Source: Macrosoma leucophasiata
Lineage: Eukaryota; Arthropoda; Insecta; Lepidoptera; Hedylidae
DNA: 64,000 nucleotides
NCBI GenBank assembly: GCA_036365455.1
Contig: JAWQUS010000004.1
Coordinates: forward strand, 8,687,501-8,751,500
Reading direction: 5' to 3'
The translations under genes and the position numbers were made by a program. Below, piece by piece: positions 1-27,859 of the stretch. Under the pieces are notes generated by a model. It saw nothing but the letters and a program-made list of their open reading frames with translations, was not told the DNA's origin and did no database searches. Position 1 is the first letter of the stretch, and each line of letters starts with the position of its first letter.

Positions 1-304
1 TGTATCTTTACAATACCTATCTTCTCTTCCATCAACCATGCAAACCACTTTTTAACAATGCTGTATTGGTATATGATGAGCTATAAAACCGGTTGTTGGG
101 GAAACAGCGTCCAAATATTTTTTTTATAAATATTAACCTCCCTGTTTAAAATAAATTTCGATTAATAGTATTCAATTCTTTTATTTTGATTAATAATATT
201 CGACTTAAATACCTAATTAACAAAGAAATAAAGACTGCATTCTTATTTTCATTTCAATTCCTAAATGAAATTGTGTCATTCACTCATCTTTTTTTTTTGG
301 TGTG
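1..304. other. AT-rich non-coding stretch
   Basis: No gene or recognisable repeat is visible. The sequence is AT-rich with stops in all frames apart from a short uninformative ORF. It may belong to an intron of the FBXW4-like gene whose last exon is at 3536, but that is inference. Confidence 0.4.
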
Positions 305-1385
305 TTTTTTTTATGTCTGTAGGTTGACAGACAAGCAGACGGGCCACTTGCTGGTAAGTGGTCACCGTCGCCTATGAACATTTGCAACACCAGGGGAGTT
401 GCCAACGCGCTGCCAGCCTTGAAGGACTCCTTTGACGCCATTTTTGAAGAACCTCTTAATGTAGCACCTAGGGAACACCTCAGAGGGAAGTTCGTTCCAC
501 AATTTACACGTTCTGGGCAAGAACGAACGTGAAAACCGCACCGTTGAGCACTGCCAGGTGTCCAGTCGGTGTGGGTGGAACTTCTCTCTTCGGCGGGTAG
601 TACGGTGTAGGAAAATAGATGGTAGCACCATGTCAAACAGTTCAGCAGAGCACTCACAATTGTAGAGACGGTACAACACGCACATACTCCCAATGTCTCT
701 GCGTAGGCTCAGATGTTCGAGCCTGTCAGTAAGTCCTGAATCGTTAACAATACAAACGGCGCGTTTTTGTAGGGAGTCAAGTGAACCAAGCTAGTATTTG
801 GGGGCTCCCGCATACAAATCAGTGTGAGTAGTAGTAGCTGCCCCGAAGTGAAAGTGAATACTGCCTGGCTTTGTTAAGCACCCCTAGCTTTTTGGATGCC
901 AACTTGGTCTTACACTCAATGTGACTCCAGAATTGCACTTCGTTCGATATGTCAACGCCCAGGATACCGATACTCTTACCAACGGCGATCGGAATGCCCT
1001 GGAACTGTGGTGTGAGAGAGTGCTCGATTTCAGACACCAGTCTAGTCCTGCTTTCCTCGATAAGTGTCCGAGAGGCATTTGCACAGCTAGTGTAGTGTGC
1101 ATATCCCGTACTATCATCGGTCTAGCAATGAAAATTGGAGTTTTGCTCCAACATTTCATTGATGTGCAGAAGAAAAAGCGTGGGAGATAGCACAGAGCCT
1201 CGCGGCACACCAGCGTTGATAGGTAGTCTGTCTGAGCGCTGACAGTCAACTAAGACTTGTATATAACACTCGGACAGAAAGGATGGAAGTTTCGCGAGAA
1301 GTGCCCTGTGCCAGACCCGGTCAAAGGCCTTAGCAATGTCGTTGTGTAGATATGTCACTGAACTCGTCCTTAACTGCTGGACCAA
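305..1385 (-). mobile_element. Degenerate CR1/L2-like non-LTR retrotransposon (3' part)
   Basis: The minus strand encodes broken pieces of a reverse transcriptase. At 1122-1385 one reads DIAKAFDRVWHRALLAKL and then GVPRGSVLSPTLFLLHIN, the typical finger and palm motifs of CR1/L2/Jockey-type reverse transcriptases. At 819-1037 a shifted frame gives the thumb-like LGVDISNEVQFWSHIE, and at 362-685 the C-terminal FSRSFLPRTCKLWNELP. At least two frameshifts separate these pieces, so the copy is dead. It is 5'-truncated near 1385 and its 3' end is near 305. The clade assignment is from motif style only. Confidence 0.75.
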
Positions 1386-1443
1386 TTTTGACGATTCTTT
1401 ATCGTATGTGTTTTGAGAATGGTTTAGATTTTAGATTCATAGT

Positions 1444-1508
1444 AAAAATAATTAAAAGAGCATTTTGTAGTGGACCAACCACTACAAAATGCTCTTTTAA
1501 TTATTTTT
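1444..1508. repeat. Perfect 30-bp inverted duplication
   Basis: Arms 1444-1473 and 1479-1508 are exact reverse complements around a 5-nt spacer. The structure abuts the left end of the mariner at about 1515. It is not the mariner's own terminal repeat, whose sequence is different. Confidence 0.9.
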
Positions 1509-1514
1509 TATATA

Positions 1515-2798
1515 ATGGGTTGGGGAAAACGTCTTTTCGCATTATAGTATGTATGAACTTGTAATAAAATCTCTTTGGCTGTTGTATTTGTATCTGGCTG
1601 GTTTTGGTATCATTGATAGTTAAAATTTTAAAGAACGTAATTCCAAATTCAAATTAGGCAAATGTGTGATTTTCATTTGTTTTTCGTACTGTCAAGATGA
1701 GTGAATCTAATGAAGAAATTCGATACATTTTAAAATTTTACTACAAAAAAGGAAAAAATGCAACGCAAGCCGCGAAAAAAAATTGTGATGTTTATGGACC
1801 TAGTGCAATGTCTATGAGAGTAGCACAAATTTGGTTTAAGCGTTTTCAATCCGGAAATTTTGATGTCTAAGATGCACCTCGCTCTGGTTGCCCTATTACG
1901 GATAAAATGGATGCCATTTTTGAAAAAGTGGAGCAAGATCGACATACCAGTAGTTACGACGTAGCTGAAGAACTGAGAATTGATCACAACAGTTTTGGCG
2001 CATTTGAAAAAAGCTGGGTACAAAAAAAAAGCTCGATATTTGGGTACCTCACGAGCTTACTGAAAGAAACCTAATGAACCGTGTACTCATTTGTGATTCT
2101 TTATTACGACGTAATGAAACCGAATCATTTTTGAAGAAGCTGATAACTGGTGATGAAAAGTGGATCACGTACGACAAGAGCGTGCAAAAAAGGTCGTGGT
2201 CAAAGGCCGGTCAGGCTTCACAGACTGTGGCGAAACCCGGGTTAACTCGCAATAAGGTGATGTTGTGTGTGTGGTGGGATTGGAAGGGCATTATTCATTA
2301 TGAGCTATTACCACCAGGCAGGACTATCGATTCTGAACTCTACTGCGAACAACTGATGAGATTAAAGCAAGAAGTTGAGAGAAAGCGGCTGGAATTGATC
2401 AACATAAGGGGTGTGGTGTTTCATCATGATAACGCTAGACCTCACACATCTATAGCCACTCAGCAAAAATTAAGAGAGTTTGGCTGGGAGGTGTTAATGC
2501 ATCCGCCGTATAGTCCTGACCTTGCACCTTCAGATTTTCACCTGTTTCGGTCTCTTCAGAATTCTTTATGCAATGTTAGGTTAACATCACTAGAGGACTG
2601 CCAAATCCACTTGTCGCGGTATTTTGATGAGAAGTCCCAAAATTTTCATAGCAATGGGATCATGTCCCTACCTACAAGATGACAAAAGGTTATCGAACAA
2701 AATGGTACATACATACTTTAGTTAAATTTAAATAAACTATATTAAAAAATGTTTTGTATTATCTTAAAAAATGCGAAGAAACTTTTTCCCCAACCTAA
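1515..2798 (+). mobile_element. mariner element, family 1, copy 1
   Basis: The ends form imperfect inverted repeats: the left end reads GGGTTGGGGAAAACGTC and the right end is the reverse complement of TTAGGTTGGGGAAAAAGTTT, followed by a TA run that hides the TA target duplication. The interior encodes a damaged mariner transposase. A second copy of the same family lies at 57710-59040 on the other strand. Confidence 0.85.
1697..2682 (+). pseudogene. mariner transposase, inactivated
   Basis: Translation starts at 1697 with MSESNEEIRYILKFYYKK, a mariner helix-turn-helix domain. Reading is broken by an in-frame stop after FQSGNFDV (the sister copy has K there), a 2-nt deletion in the DHKTVLAHL region, and a TGG to TGA change that ends the frame at 2682. 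The catalytic part at 2074-2682 keeps the motifs TGDEKWITYD, WWDWKG, HHDNARPHTS and PPYSPDLAPSDFHLF. The last two catalytic Asp residues are separated by 34 residues, the DD34D spacing of mariner proteins. Three independent lesions make it non-functional. Confidence 0.85.
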
Positions 2799-2904
2799 TA
2801 TATATATATATATATACTTAGTTAAGTAGATAGACAGGACAGCGGATTTTAGGTTGGGTCCGCTAGTATTTATATCTTCGTATCATCCTCTTCTCATCTT
2901 TCTG

Positions 2905-3270
2905 TAGCGCGCAAGGCGGCTAGTGTAGAACGCAAGCGATCTACTCGATTAAGCAATACTGGTGCGGTCGGGTGTGTGACGAGTGATCACTAGTGGCAAA
3001 TTAAAAAGCGCATTTTCGTGCTTCGGAGAGCAGGACGCCGACGGTCCCGGTTGCTATCGACAGATAGCAGTCGTTAAACCTTGTCGGAGGCTTTATGGGC
3101 GGTTTGAAAACATCCGACAGCGGGTAGGCTACTAACCGTTGCAAGTAACTCCACCAACCCGCATTGGAGCAGCGTGGTGGAGTAAGCTCCAGACCTCCCC
3201 TCAAGAAGGGGAGAGACTCATGCCCAGTGCCCAGCAGTGGGACGTTTCAAGAATTGCTATTATTATTATG
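2905..3270 (+). mobile_element. SINE with a 5S rRNA-like head, copy 1
   Basis: The element is related over its whole length to an inverted copy at 45130-45490. Its head (2941-3000) resembles the internal control region of 5S rRNA genes: ATTAAGCA, then GGTGCGGTCGG, then GAGTGATCACT, which line up with GTTAAGCA, CGGGCGCGGT and GATGGGTGACC of 5S. The tail CCCAGCAGTGGGACGT resembles 3' ends of lepidopteran LINEs, as expected for a SINE using LINE machinery. This copy is the more decayed of the two. Confidence 0.65.
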
Positions 3271-3420
3271 TCATCTGCTTCCTCTTCCTCTTCCTCATCC
3301 TCTTCTTCATAAAAATATCTTCTTCCTCATCCGCATCCTCTAAATTGGCGCATCACAATTCCTCTTCCTCCTCCTCTTCCTCATAATCACTTCCTCAACA
3401 ACCCTAGTTAGCGCATCCCC
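3267..3420. repeat. TTCCTC-type microsatellite
   Basis: Pyrimidine-rich imperfect repeats of TTCCTC and TCATCC occur in two blocks (about 3272-3320 and 3355-3400) directly downstream of the SINE tail. No coding meaning is apparent. Confidence 0.7.
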
Positions 3421-3535
3421 GTACTCACCTCCCGCTATGACTTCTTGGCACTTGACCTCCGCGATACGAGTTTCATTCGCCTTCTTCATTCTTCTTTAAT
3501 AATTTTGTAGATATTCAATATTTTTTCAATTTCAG

Positions 3536-3700
3536 ATGTATTTCACGCAAAGTAGATCATCGCCTGTATATAGTTTGGACTTCGATAATACAAGATTGGT
3601 TGCTGCTGCTGACCGTGCGATTGCCGCGTTAAATTTCAACATCCCTGTCCGGGGATCTGAAACGAGGGACTATTCGCAAGCATTTCAATTAGTAAAATAG
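3536..3700 (+). CDS. FBXW4: Last coding exon of an FBXW4-like F-box/WD40 protein
   Basis: A good acceptor (TTTTTTCAATTTCAG) ends at 3535. The exon is open for 54 codons to a TAG at 3698-3700. It contains SSPVYSLDFDNTRLVAAAD and ends in ALNFNIP plus a short tail. This resembles the C-terminus of F-box/WD repeat protein 4 (SPVYxLxxxxxxLYxALxxxxxVLDF), part of the last WD40 blade; the family serves as substrate receptor of an SCF ubiquitin ligase. Upstream exons must lie outside the window. A possible AATAAA poly(A) signal is at 3807-3812. The assignment rests on about 30 residues, so another WD40 protein is possible. Confidence 0.5.
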   Translation: MYFTQSRSSPVYSLDFDNTRLVAAADRAIAALNFNIPVRGSETRDYSQAFQLVK

Positions 3701-4839
3701 ATAACATATTTGACATGGCAGTACTAGAAAAAATCGGAAAAGGCTCTCCGATCTCTTAGTAAGGAAGCGACGAAGAATATTGTGGATGGAAAGTGTTGGT
3801 TTATAAAATAAAGATTCGTTTACTTCTAACCGCACACTCGACCGTTTTGTGTATGCCTATTCGGACAAATAACCGGAAGACCCGATCAAAATTTAAAAAA
3901 TCAATATATGGCTCGTGCTTGTGCCGACACAGAGTGAATTTAAGTCGGTCAGTGGCATTTTTTCATGTAACTATTAACTAGTTTAGCACTTACCATCAAT
4001 TTGAACAGTGTGAACTTTAAACGCGAGATTAACGTCGTAGTCAAACTATTTTTACGATTTTAATACTCATTGTGCTATTGAAGTGAATACAATATAATTA
4101 CAAAATCTACAATATCAGCAAGTTTGTAAGATTCAAACGAAAGAAGAAAGTTGTTCTTTGAAGTAAATTTGAATGTGAATATTATTATTTTTTGATTAAA
4201 TGTCATAATTTATCTATGGTGTTGTACACAAAATAATTATGATCCTACAATTTTTAGTTATTGTTTTAAAAAAAATATGAGTATTGTTTTCTCTGTTTTT
4301 TTTTTAATAGTTAAAAATACATTACTTACCTAATATGGAGGTAAGAGTAGGTAACTAGATAGTCTGAAAATTCTACAAAACATTTTCTATCTCAATTTAT
4401 TTTTTGTCAATTGGTGATACTATAAACCACACGAAGATTCGTAAGAGGAAGTCTCATCTCAGCACGGAGTATTAGGTATTATATTTGTGGCGAACCACAC
4501 TTTACTATTGTACTATTGACTGGATTGAAGACGCACGCCGTATGGCGGATAAAGCAGCGCAAGCGAACCAGGGTGACACGCTCTACTGGTCTTCCAATAA
4601 AACGCTTTTTCACTATTAATTTCCTTCTTCTGATTTCTTCCTTTGGTAGTGATCCGAGTGCTGTCGACGAACTGTACCGGCCATATTTTATTTTTTTTTA
4701 GGTCGGGCTTTATGTAGGTATAATATAGCTTTCTTTTATATTTCACCATTTAATTTGCATGCAAATTATAGGATACATTTTATTACTATATCATAATTAT
4801 TACAATTATACTCAACTCTAATTTAGTGAGTGGATTTTA

Positions 4840-4886
4840 CTAAGACTAAGCATACATACTTTAAAAGAATGTATGCTTAGTCTTAG
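4840..4886. repeat. 18-bp inverted duplication
   Basis: Arms 4840-4857 and 4869-4886 (CTAAGACTAAGCATACAT and its complement) are exact, with an 11-nt spacer. It resembles the other snap-back palindromes in the window. Confidence 0.85.
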
Positions 4887-4949
4887 GCGACACCTTCAAA
4901 TGATATTGTTTAATCTAAATAAATGATAATATTTAACTTTCCCCTTATT

Positions 4950-5062
4950 ACATAAGCTTCCCCTCTTATGTTGCTATACCCTAACAGGGTGTCATTGTGC
5001 AATACCACCTATGTACCCATATGACATAACGCAATAAATAATTTGAATTTGAATTTGAATAA
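4950..5062 (+). mobile_element. Probable LINE 3' tail ending in TTTGAA repeats
   Basis: The segment ends AATAAATAATTTGAATTTGAA with a simple TTTGAA-type tail, the style of target-primed insect LINE ends. A comparable tail is at 60075-60122. No coding part remains, so the family cannot be named. Confidence 0.4.
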
Positions 5063-5581
5063 GAATTCGTGTTGATAAAATATCGATATTAATCGCTCAT
5101 GTATGAGAAGATGAGATGATATCGATATTTATCAAAACAACCCTATGAAAGGCAGCCATTGTAATCGCCCAAATTTTTGTAGGCAATCACGCCAATCCTG
5201 TAGGTATTTCGTCTCCATGTATATAGCTCAATGGCTTTAACATATTGATGAAGAGTATATCAATTTGAGGTATATGATTTTTAAGAATTTTATGACGGAT
5301 TTTTTGTTTGGTGTACGGTAGTTTTGATGAAGTATTAAGTACTTGAAGGTCATCTTGATCCCATTTACAACAAAAAAAATCACTTGAAAGGGTAGGAAAA
5401 ACGAAGATAATGGCTGCGTTACACTAACGTGAAATGCCCGCAGGCATAGCGTTGTGTGGGCGAGTCGTTTATGTGGAACGCAACGCACATTTTGAGCGCT
5501 ATGGTCGAAATACGGCGGCATGGTGAAATCGTTATTTTTTTAGAATTTTGATGAAAGCCCACTCCAATCCACCAATATTTT

Positions 5582-5893
5582 ATGGGCGAAGTGGGCGCGA
5601 AAAGTGACTATGACGTCGAACGATCGCTCGCGAAAACCACGGGCATTAGGTGGAACGATGACGAGAACTTAGAACGCGCCCAGTATGTAGTGATCAAGTG
5701 CGTTGCGGACGTTAATAGGAACGTACCTTCCTCCTACAGTAGATTGTCAAAGTCAACATTCTTTTATCTATTCTGTCAAATTTCAATATTCATTTATTCA
5801 TTTCAATTTTCATCATTTTCATCCAATTTCGGCTTAATTATTTCCAAACTTCCAATTTTCAGTAATAAATTAGGAATTTCACATTTAATTTAA
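5582..5893 (+). other. Unrecognised 103-codon ORF upstream of the DIABLO-like gene
   Basis: The first 50 codons (MGEVGAKSDYDVERSLAK and onward) come from noticeably GC-richer, CpG-containing DNA, while the rest is AT-rich and low complexity. I do not recognise it. It could be a promoter-proximal CpG patch, an upstream ORF or a transposon fragment. Confidence 0.2.
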
Positions 5894-5965
5894 TCATCAT
5901 TTGGCACGAAAACTGATATGGATTGATTAATTTCCGATTCAAAACCCAAATCCTCTCTAAGAAAC

Positions 5966-7632
5966 ATGTTTAGAAATCGACTTTACAGTGTACTCTCGTC
6001 AGCATTTAGAATTCACTGTAGAACAGCTATGTTAAAAATTAGAAATATTACGCCGGTTACAATAGGCTTGGTAACTGCTGCTTGCGATGGTAAACAAAGT
6101 GCAAATGTATCGTGGAATGAAGAAAGTTTAGAACATGAATTTCTTATTAGACAAGCAACCACCGTGAACGTAAATGCAGCTACACAACTACTAACTGTTA
6201 CATTAGTTGCTATTCAAGACACAAGCGAGAGGTAAATACATATTTGAAGTTATTGTAAGAGTAGTAAAGTAGGCACTACTACATGTGTACAGTATGATGA
6301 TGTCTTTTTATCGTGGTATTATGCTATGTAAAAACTGGTAATGCTGTAATGGATACAAACTGACTTCATATTATAGTTTTTTTTTTACTAATGGTTATTT
6401 GTAGGTTGAGTGAGACTGGTGAAAATGTTTTCTAATTTACTATTTAGAAAATTAAATTTGCTTTATTGTATTGGTTCTTAGGCTAAGGGATGCTTTAGGA
6501 AAGGAAATATGTTTAGTAAGGCAGGCACTTGAGTGGGGTGATGATGGTACTCCACCGCATCACTGGGATCAGTTGGTAGCAGTGAGAGGAGCCCTCTGTG
6601 ATTTAAAACACAATCTACGAACACTTTTTAGTAAGTATATTCTTCTGGTTGAAGTGTAGCAAGTTTGATTTGTATAAATAAAATGAAGAAACCACTTTGA
6701 TATATTAGTTTAACACAAAGCCAGACAGTATAGAGATACAATAAAAGTTTTATTGTAATTACAACTATAGACATCTACTGTCCATCAAGAAGTTAAGTTT
6801 AAATTTTTGGCAGTATTTTTACCTCACTTTAAAATAGTATTTTCTAGTCGTATTACATTTTTTGTTGTGGTGAAGATAAAATATTTTACATGTTCAAAAA
6901 TGTTCATCAGTTTCAAAATTAAATAAATTGAATTTGGCCCTTTTCATTTTTATGTTGCCATGATCCTTAAGTTTATTTTCGATAATAATATATATTTTAT
7001 TTTCAGTATTATTTTCTTATAATTAGAAATCTGAGGATTCTGTTGTGTGTTTAGGTTATATGGATTATGCAGAAAAACTGGCAACAGTTGCAGCAGAAAT
7101 ATCTTACTTGTCTGGAAATATAGCAGCTTCAGATGCAATATGTGAAAGAATTGACCATGCTTGCAGGTGAAAACACAGTAAAACATATAATAGATATATT
7201 ATAAAACATTTATTTAAAGTACATTATATTTTAAAACTTAAAAACATTCCTCAATACATTCACTCATACCTGGAAAACGAAAGTAACAAATTTTTATACA
7301 AAAGTTCAAATTTCATGATCAAACAACAAAAAGAAAATGTCATCAACTCCTAACATTGCAATATTGATGAACTATGTATTAATTTATATAATGTAAATAA
7401 AATAACTTTTACACATAATATGACAGCTATTTACATAGATGACAATACACATTTATTTATATATCTTCTCAGGACATGTAAAACACAAAAACAGTTGACA
7501 TATGATCTTCAGCAAGAGAGCTTGGAGTTGCAGCAACAAGCCATTGTCAGTTCTCCGCACCTTGAAGACAGGCTGAAAAGTGTGGAACAAAATCAGGAAA
7601 ACAAATCGAAAACTAATTTATCATTTGAATAA
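5966..7632 (+). CDS. DIABLO: Smac/DIABLO-like mitochondrial protein
   Basis: Four exons: 5966-6231, 6482-6630, 7055-7166 and 7473-7632, with GT/AG borders and matching phases, give 228 residues; human DIABLO is 239 by recall. Residues 1-30 look like a mitochondrial presequence (MFRNRLYSVLSSAFRIHCR, rich in R and S, no acids). Residues 31-34 (VTIG) match the VTIG just before the mature end of human Smac. The rest is helical: LIRQATTVNVNAATQLL resembles the first Smac helix, and HWDQLVAVRGALCDLKH with ATVAAEISYLSGNIAASDA resembles the central helices. Smac is released from mitochondria and blocks IAPs through an N-terminal AVPI-type tetrapeptide. No clear AVPI-like motif is present: the expected position reads CDGKQ, and the nearest candidates are ACDG (39-42) and ANVS (46-49). 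It converges with RNF111. The fold assignment is inference from pattern similarity. Confidence 0.6.
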
Positions 7633-7952
7633 TGAAGTAACCCAGGACATAACATTTATGTCACATCAAACAGGGTAACATGAGTGAAAAAAATAATAAA
7701 TAATTTCAGTGATATTAGATGCTAAGATAATTAACTTTGTTTTATTATTTAAATAGAATCAATGCAATTTCTATACATTGATTTGTACTGGAAAAAAATT
7801 AAGATGAACAGAAAGAATATTGCCTGCTGTTTAAAATGTTGTTACCCCATGGGTATAAAAATGATCTTACCTGCCAAAAGGAGATGCTTGTAGGATCTTA
7901 GTTTTCTAAATAATTTATTCATTTATTCCAATATATTTACTGTATTTTATTA
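7633..7952. other. 3' UTR/intergenic DNA after the DIABLO-like gene
   Basis: AT-rich sequence with no ORF of note. Possible 3' UTR of the upstream gene, ending before the Helitron at 7953. Confidence 0.4.
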
Positions 7953-8206
7953 TCTATATATATAAAAATCAATTGCTGTTCGTTAGTCTCACTAAAACTC
8001 GAGAACGGCTGGACCAATTTGGCTAATTTTGGTGATTTTTGGAAGTTCAGGGAAGGTTTAAAAGGTAAGAAAATGAAGAAATTGAAGGGAAATAGTAGAA
8101 ACCACAAAAACTCATTTTCCCATACAAATAGTCCATCTCTATCAAATCAAACCTTTGACACATTATTTCATTCTAAGGCAATACAAAGTTTGCCGGGGTC
8201 AGCTAG
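7953..8206 (+). mobile_element. Short non-autonomous Helitron
   Basis: It begins TCTATATATATAAAAATCAA, the usual start of lepidopteran Helitrons, and ends GGGGTCAGCTAG with T next, so the insertion sits between A and T as Helitrons do. At 254 bp it has no coding capacity. A related, interrupted copy is at 59058-59640. The 3' hairpin expected before CTAG is weak. Confidence 0.6.
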
Positions 8207-8677
8207 TATTTAAATAAAAAACATTTCTTACAAAACTTTGTAACATTTTATGCATAGATAGAAGTTTTAATTTAAGCATTTTGGCCAGATCAGACTTATT
8301 CTTACAATCAATACAGTATGTAAGAGTAAGGCAGTTTCTAAAGAATCATGGCCAGTTCCATATTATTAAATTGATTTGTACAGAAAAAAGGTACAAGGTA
8401 AAACAACATTCCAAAGAGTTAAAAATGTTTTAAATACCAGTAAATGTTCTACGGGTTCTCTAGATAATATTTCAAAACTGTTTTGTTGTGTGCCTTTTTT
8501 TCTTTTTTTTTTTGTCCAATTTTTGCCACGACCCTTGGTGTCGTCAAGATTATAAAGCTTTGTAAGATCTTCGTTTAGCTGAACACAATCTTAAGAGATG
8601 CGTCAACATTTGTTTGATTCTATTTCGTATTTGTTTAAAAAATGCTACATAAACAGTAACAAGCAGAAGCTACCTGG
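8207..8677. other. Region between convergent genes
   Basis: The stretch just past the RNF111 stop codon on the minus strand probably holds its 3' UTR. The only visible features are a poly-T run near 8490-8515 and general AT-richness. Confidence 0.4.
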
Positions 8678-25444
<16,767 letters not shown>

Positions 25445-25510
25445 TAGTTTCACATCAGATCTATATCTCCATAGTGCCCTATTACACTTCTTCCACGAAA
25501 GATATACCAC

Positions 25511-26088
25511 TTGTCAACACAACACACAACAATCATCAGATCGAAGTACTTTTTATGTTAGCATAGTAATAAACCATACTTCAACATTATAATAATCCAA
25601 CACTTAAGCGATTGAAAAATGAGCAGTTTTATTACTAAAGAAACCTATGACTTAAGAAATAAAATACATTTGAACACAAAATGAATAAATTAATGCGACA
25701 TCACTTCACGAACAAAATTTTTGTTTCAAAATCATAGACAATTTCATACACACACATACACAGACTAATAACCATCACAGACCAATAACCAAGATAACCA
25801 TTACATTTTTCCACAGACATGTCAGTCTGTGCATTTTTCTGTACTTTTTTGTGGTCTATACCCATTCTGTTATTCATTCATTTTATCAAACAGCTTCAGC
25901 TTGGTTGGTCTGTTAGACGTGGGTCGTTGTTGTTTTTATTTCAATTTCTTGAGTTGCATCTGATCACGTGATTTATTGGGAATTTTTCGCATGATCAGAT
26001 GCAACCACCAACTGATCCCATGATCCAATAGAAAAAAACTCAACGCATCGAGACCGTTTACAAACTGTCAACGATAAACTAGTTTATA
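25511..26088. other. Upstream region of RNF111
   Basis: Probable 5' UTR and promoter area, with no clear TATA box. An imperfect inverted repeat (TGCATCTGATCACGTGA and TGATCAGATGCA, about 25955-26006) contains the E-box CACGTG. Regulatory meaning is unknown. Confidence 0.35.
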
Positions 26089-27807
26089 TGTATATATGTA
26101 TCTTCACGCCAGGTCTAACCTAACCTAACGGGGTACGCAGAGAGTGTAGAGCGCCAGATATCCCGGTCCTGACATACCTCTCGTGCCTCATCTACCTTCA
26201 TCATTCTCTTCATACATGCACGCCGATTCCTATGACTTTTGACCCCACCATCAGACAGAACTCGACCTATTTGGTCATGGTAGGTCAGTCTCGGTCTTCC
26301 TGGGCCTCTGCAACCATCCACATTCACATTGTATATCTGTTTAGTCATTCGCTCATTCGACATTCTTTCTATATGTCCGAACCATCGGAGCATGCCTTTT
26401 TTCATTTTTACACCGATACTACCGATACTATCATTCACACAAAGTCTCTTTCTTATATCTTCATTACGAACGCGATCGGTGAATGATACACCGCAGATCT
26501 TGCGCAAAGATCTCATCTCGACCGCGTTTAACTTACTTTCATGCTCTTTCCTGCATATACAGCTCTCGCTTCCATATAAAAGCGTTGGAGTAAGTACAGC
26601 ATTATGTACGGCTAGTCGAGCCCGCTGGCTGAGATGTTTAGATTCTAGCAGCTTACCCAACGCTCCATTCACGCAATTCCCAGCACTTCACGAACTCTTC
26701 TTTCTATGTCAGTGGTGTACCTACCATCCTTGCTAAAAGCACATCCAAGATATACAATTTCATCCACCTGTTCTAATACTGCATCATCTACTACTACCCT
26801 TGCATTTGTTCTCTGTTCATCTCTTTCAAATACTAATACTTTAGTTTTATCCACATTCAATTTTAGCCTTTCTCCATACAATCCTCTTTCAGGACTGTGA
26901 CTAGTGCTTGTAGCCCAGATGGTGTAGAGCTAACAATTACCGCATCATCTGCGTAAAGCAGACAGTTCACTACTGAGTCACCCATACGCACTCCTACATC
27001 CATCAACTTTACCCTCTGGAGGCATTTGTCCAGATATATGATAAACGGCCTAGACGAAAGCACGCAACCCTGTCTGACACCGATGTTAACATCAAATCAG
27101 GGTGACATGTTACCATCTACCCGGACACATGCTTGACAGTCCACATACGTGTAACTGTATTGAACGGAACAGACTGCCATCAATACCATACTCTGGCAAA
27201 ATGTCCAGCTCCTTCCGTAATACCCTATCAAACGCTTTCTCCAAATCCGCAAAACCGCAGAAAACCTTCTGGCTCACAGCCAGATACTTCACTACGATTT
27301 TGCGCAGGGAGAAAATTTCATCCATACATCCTCTTCCAGTTCTGAAGCCACCCTGTGCATCCCACTCAACCCGTCGGACTTCTCTCTCATTCTTCTTTCC
27401 AAGACTGTCCCATACACTTTAGGTGCCAAACTGATCAAACTGATCACTCGATAGCTGGTGCAGTCCATAAGTGAACCCTTGCCTTTATACAAAGGCATGA
27501 TGACCGCACACCGCCAATCCTTTGGGATTCTTCGAGATCTCCAGCAAATGTTGCACAACACCCAGAAAGAATCCCAAAGGGCAGCACCACCATATTTGAT
27601 CATTTCGGCAGAAACCTGATCCATACCCGCAGCCTTACCACATTTCAAACTTCGTATCGCCCATAAAATCTCATCTATCGCTATATCCTCACAAGCCGGC
27701 ACCGTCAAGTGAGCAACTCCGGCTTCAGTGTTGTGAGCATAATCTTTCATTTCCCCATAATACTCGCTCCATCGTTTTAATACATCCTGCGTGTTTTCAA
27801 GAATGTC
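26089..27807 (-). mobile_element. Damaged, 5'-truncated RTE-like LINE copy
   Basis: AACTAGTTTATA at 26077-26088 and 27808-27819 is a 12-bp target duplication. The copy encodes the RT and C-terminal part in at least four frames, broken by several indels (for example near 27340, 27190, 27095 and 26880). The 3' end carries a CTAAC-repeat expansion at about 26114-26130. It lies just upstream of RNF111, in the same orientation. Confidence 0.9.
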
Positions 27808-27859
27808 AACTAGTTTATAATTTATAAAACAGTTTTTTAACAGGGTCGTAGGTAACTAC

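Larger units (their letters stand above)
1366..2866 (+). mobile_element. Helitron-like fragment split by a mariner
   Basis: A Helitron-style phrase (AACTGCTGGACCAATTTTG, near 1372) and a terminal GGGTCCGCTAG followed by T (CTAG at 2863-2866) are separated by a mariner and a palindrome. Insect Helitrons typically end in CTRR and insert between A and T. I infer one Helitron relic interrupted by the mariner, but its 5' end is not visible. Confidence 0.35.
3701..5581. other. 3' UTR and intergenic DNA without a recognised gene
   Basis: After the FBXW4-like stop the sequence is AT-rich. It holds the possible AATAAA at 3807, the inverted repeat at 4840-4886 and a LINE-like tail ending near 5060. 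The ORFs here lack recognisable motifs. Confidence 0.5.

Noticed and set aside
305..377. Possible exon after TTTATGTCTGTAG at about 330
   Set aside because: The sequence GTTGACAGACAAGCAGACGG is the 3' end of the LINE relic, not a coding exon.
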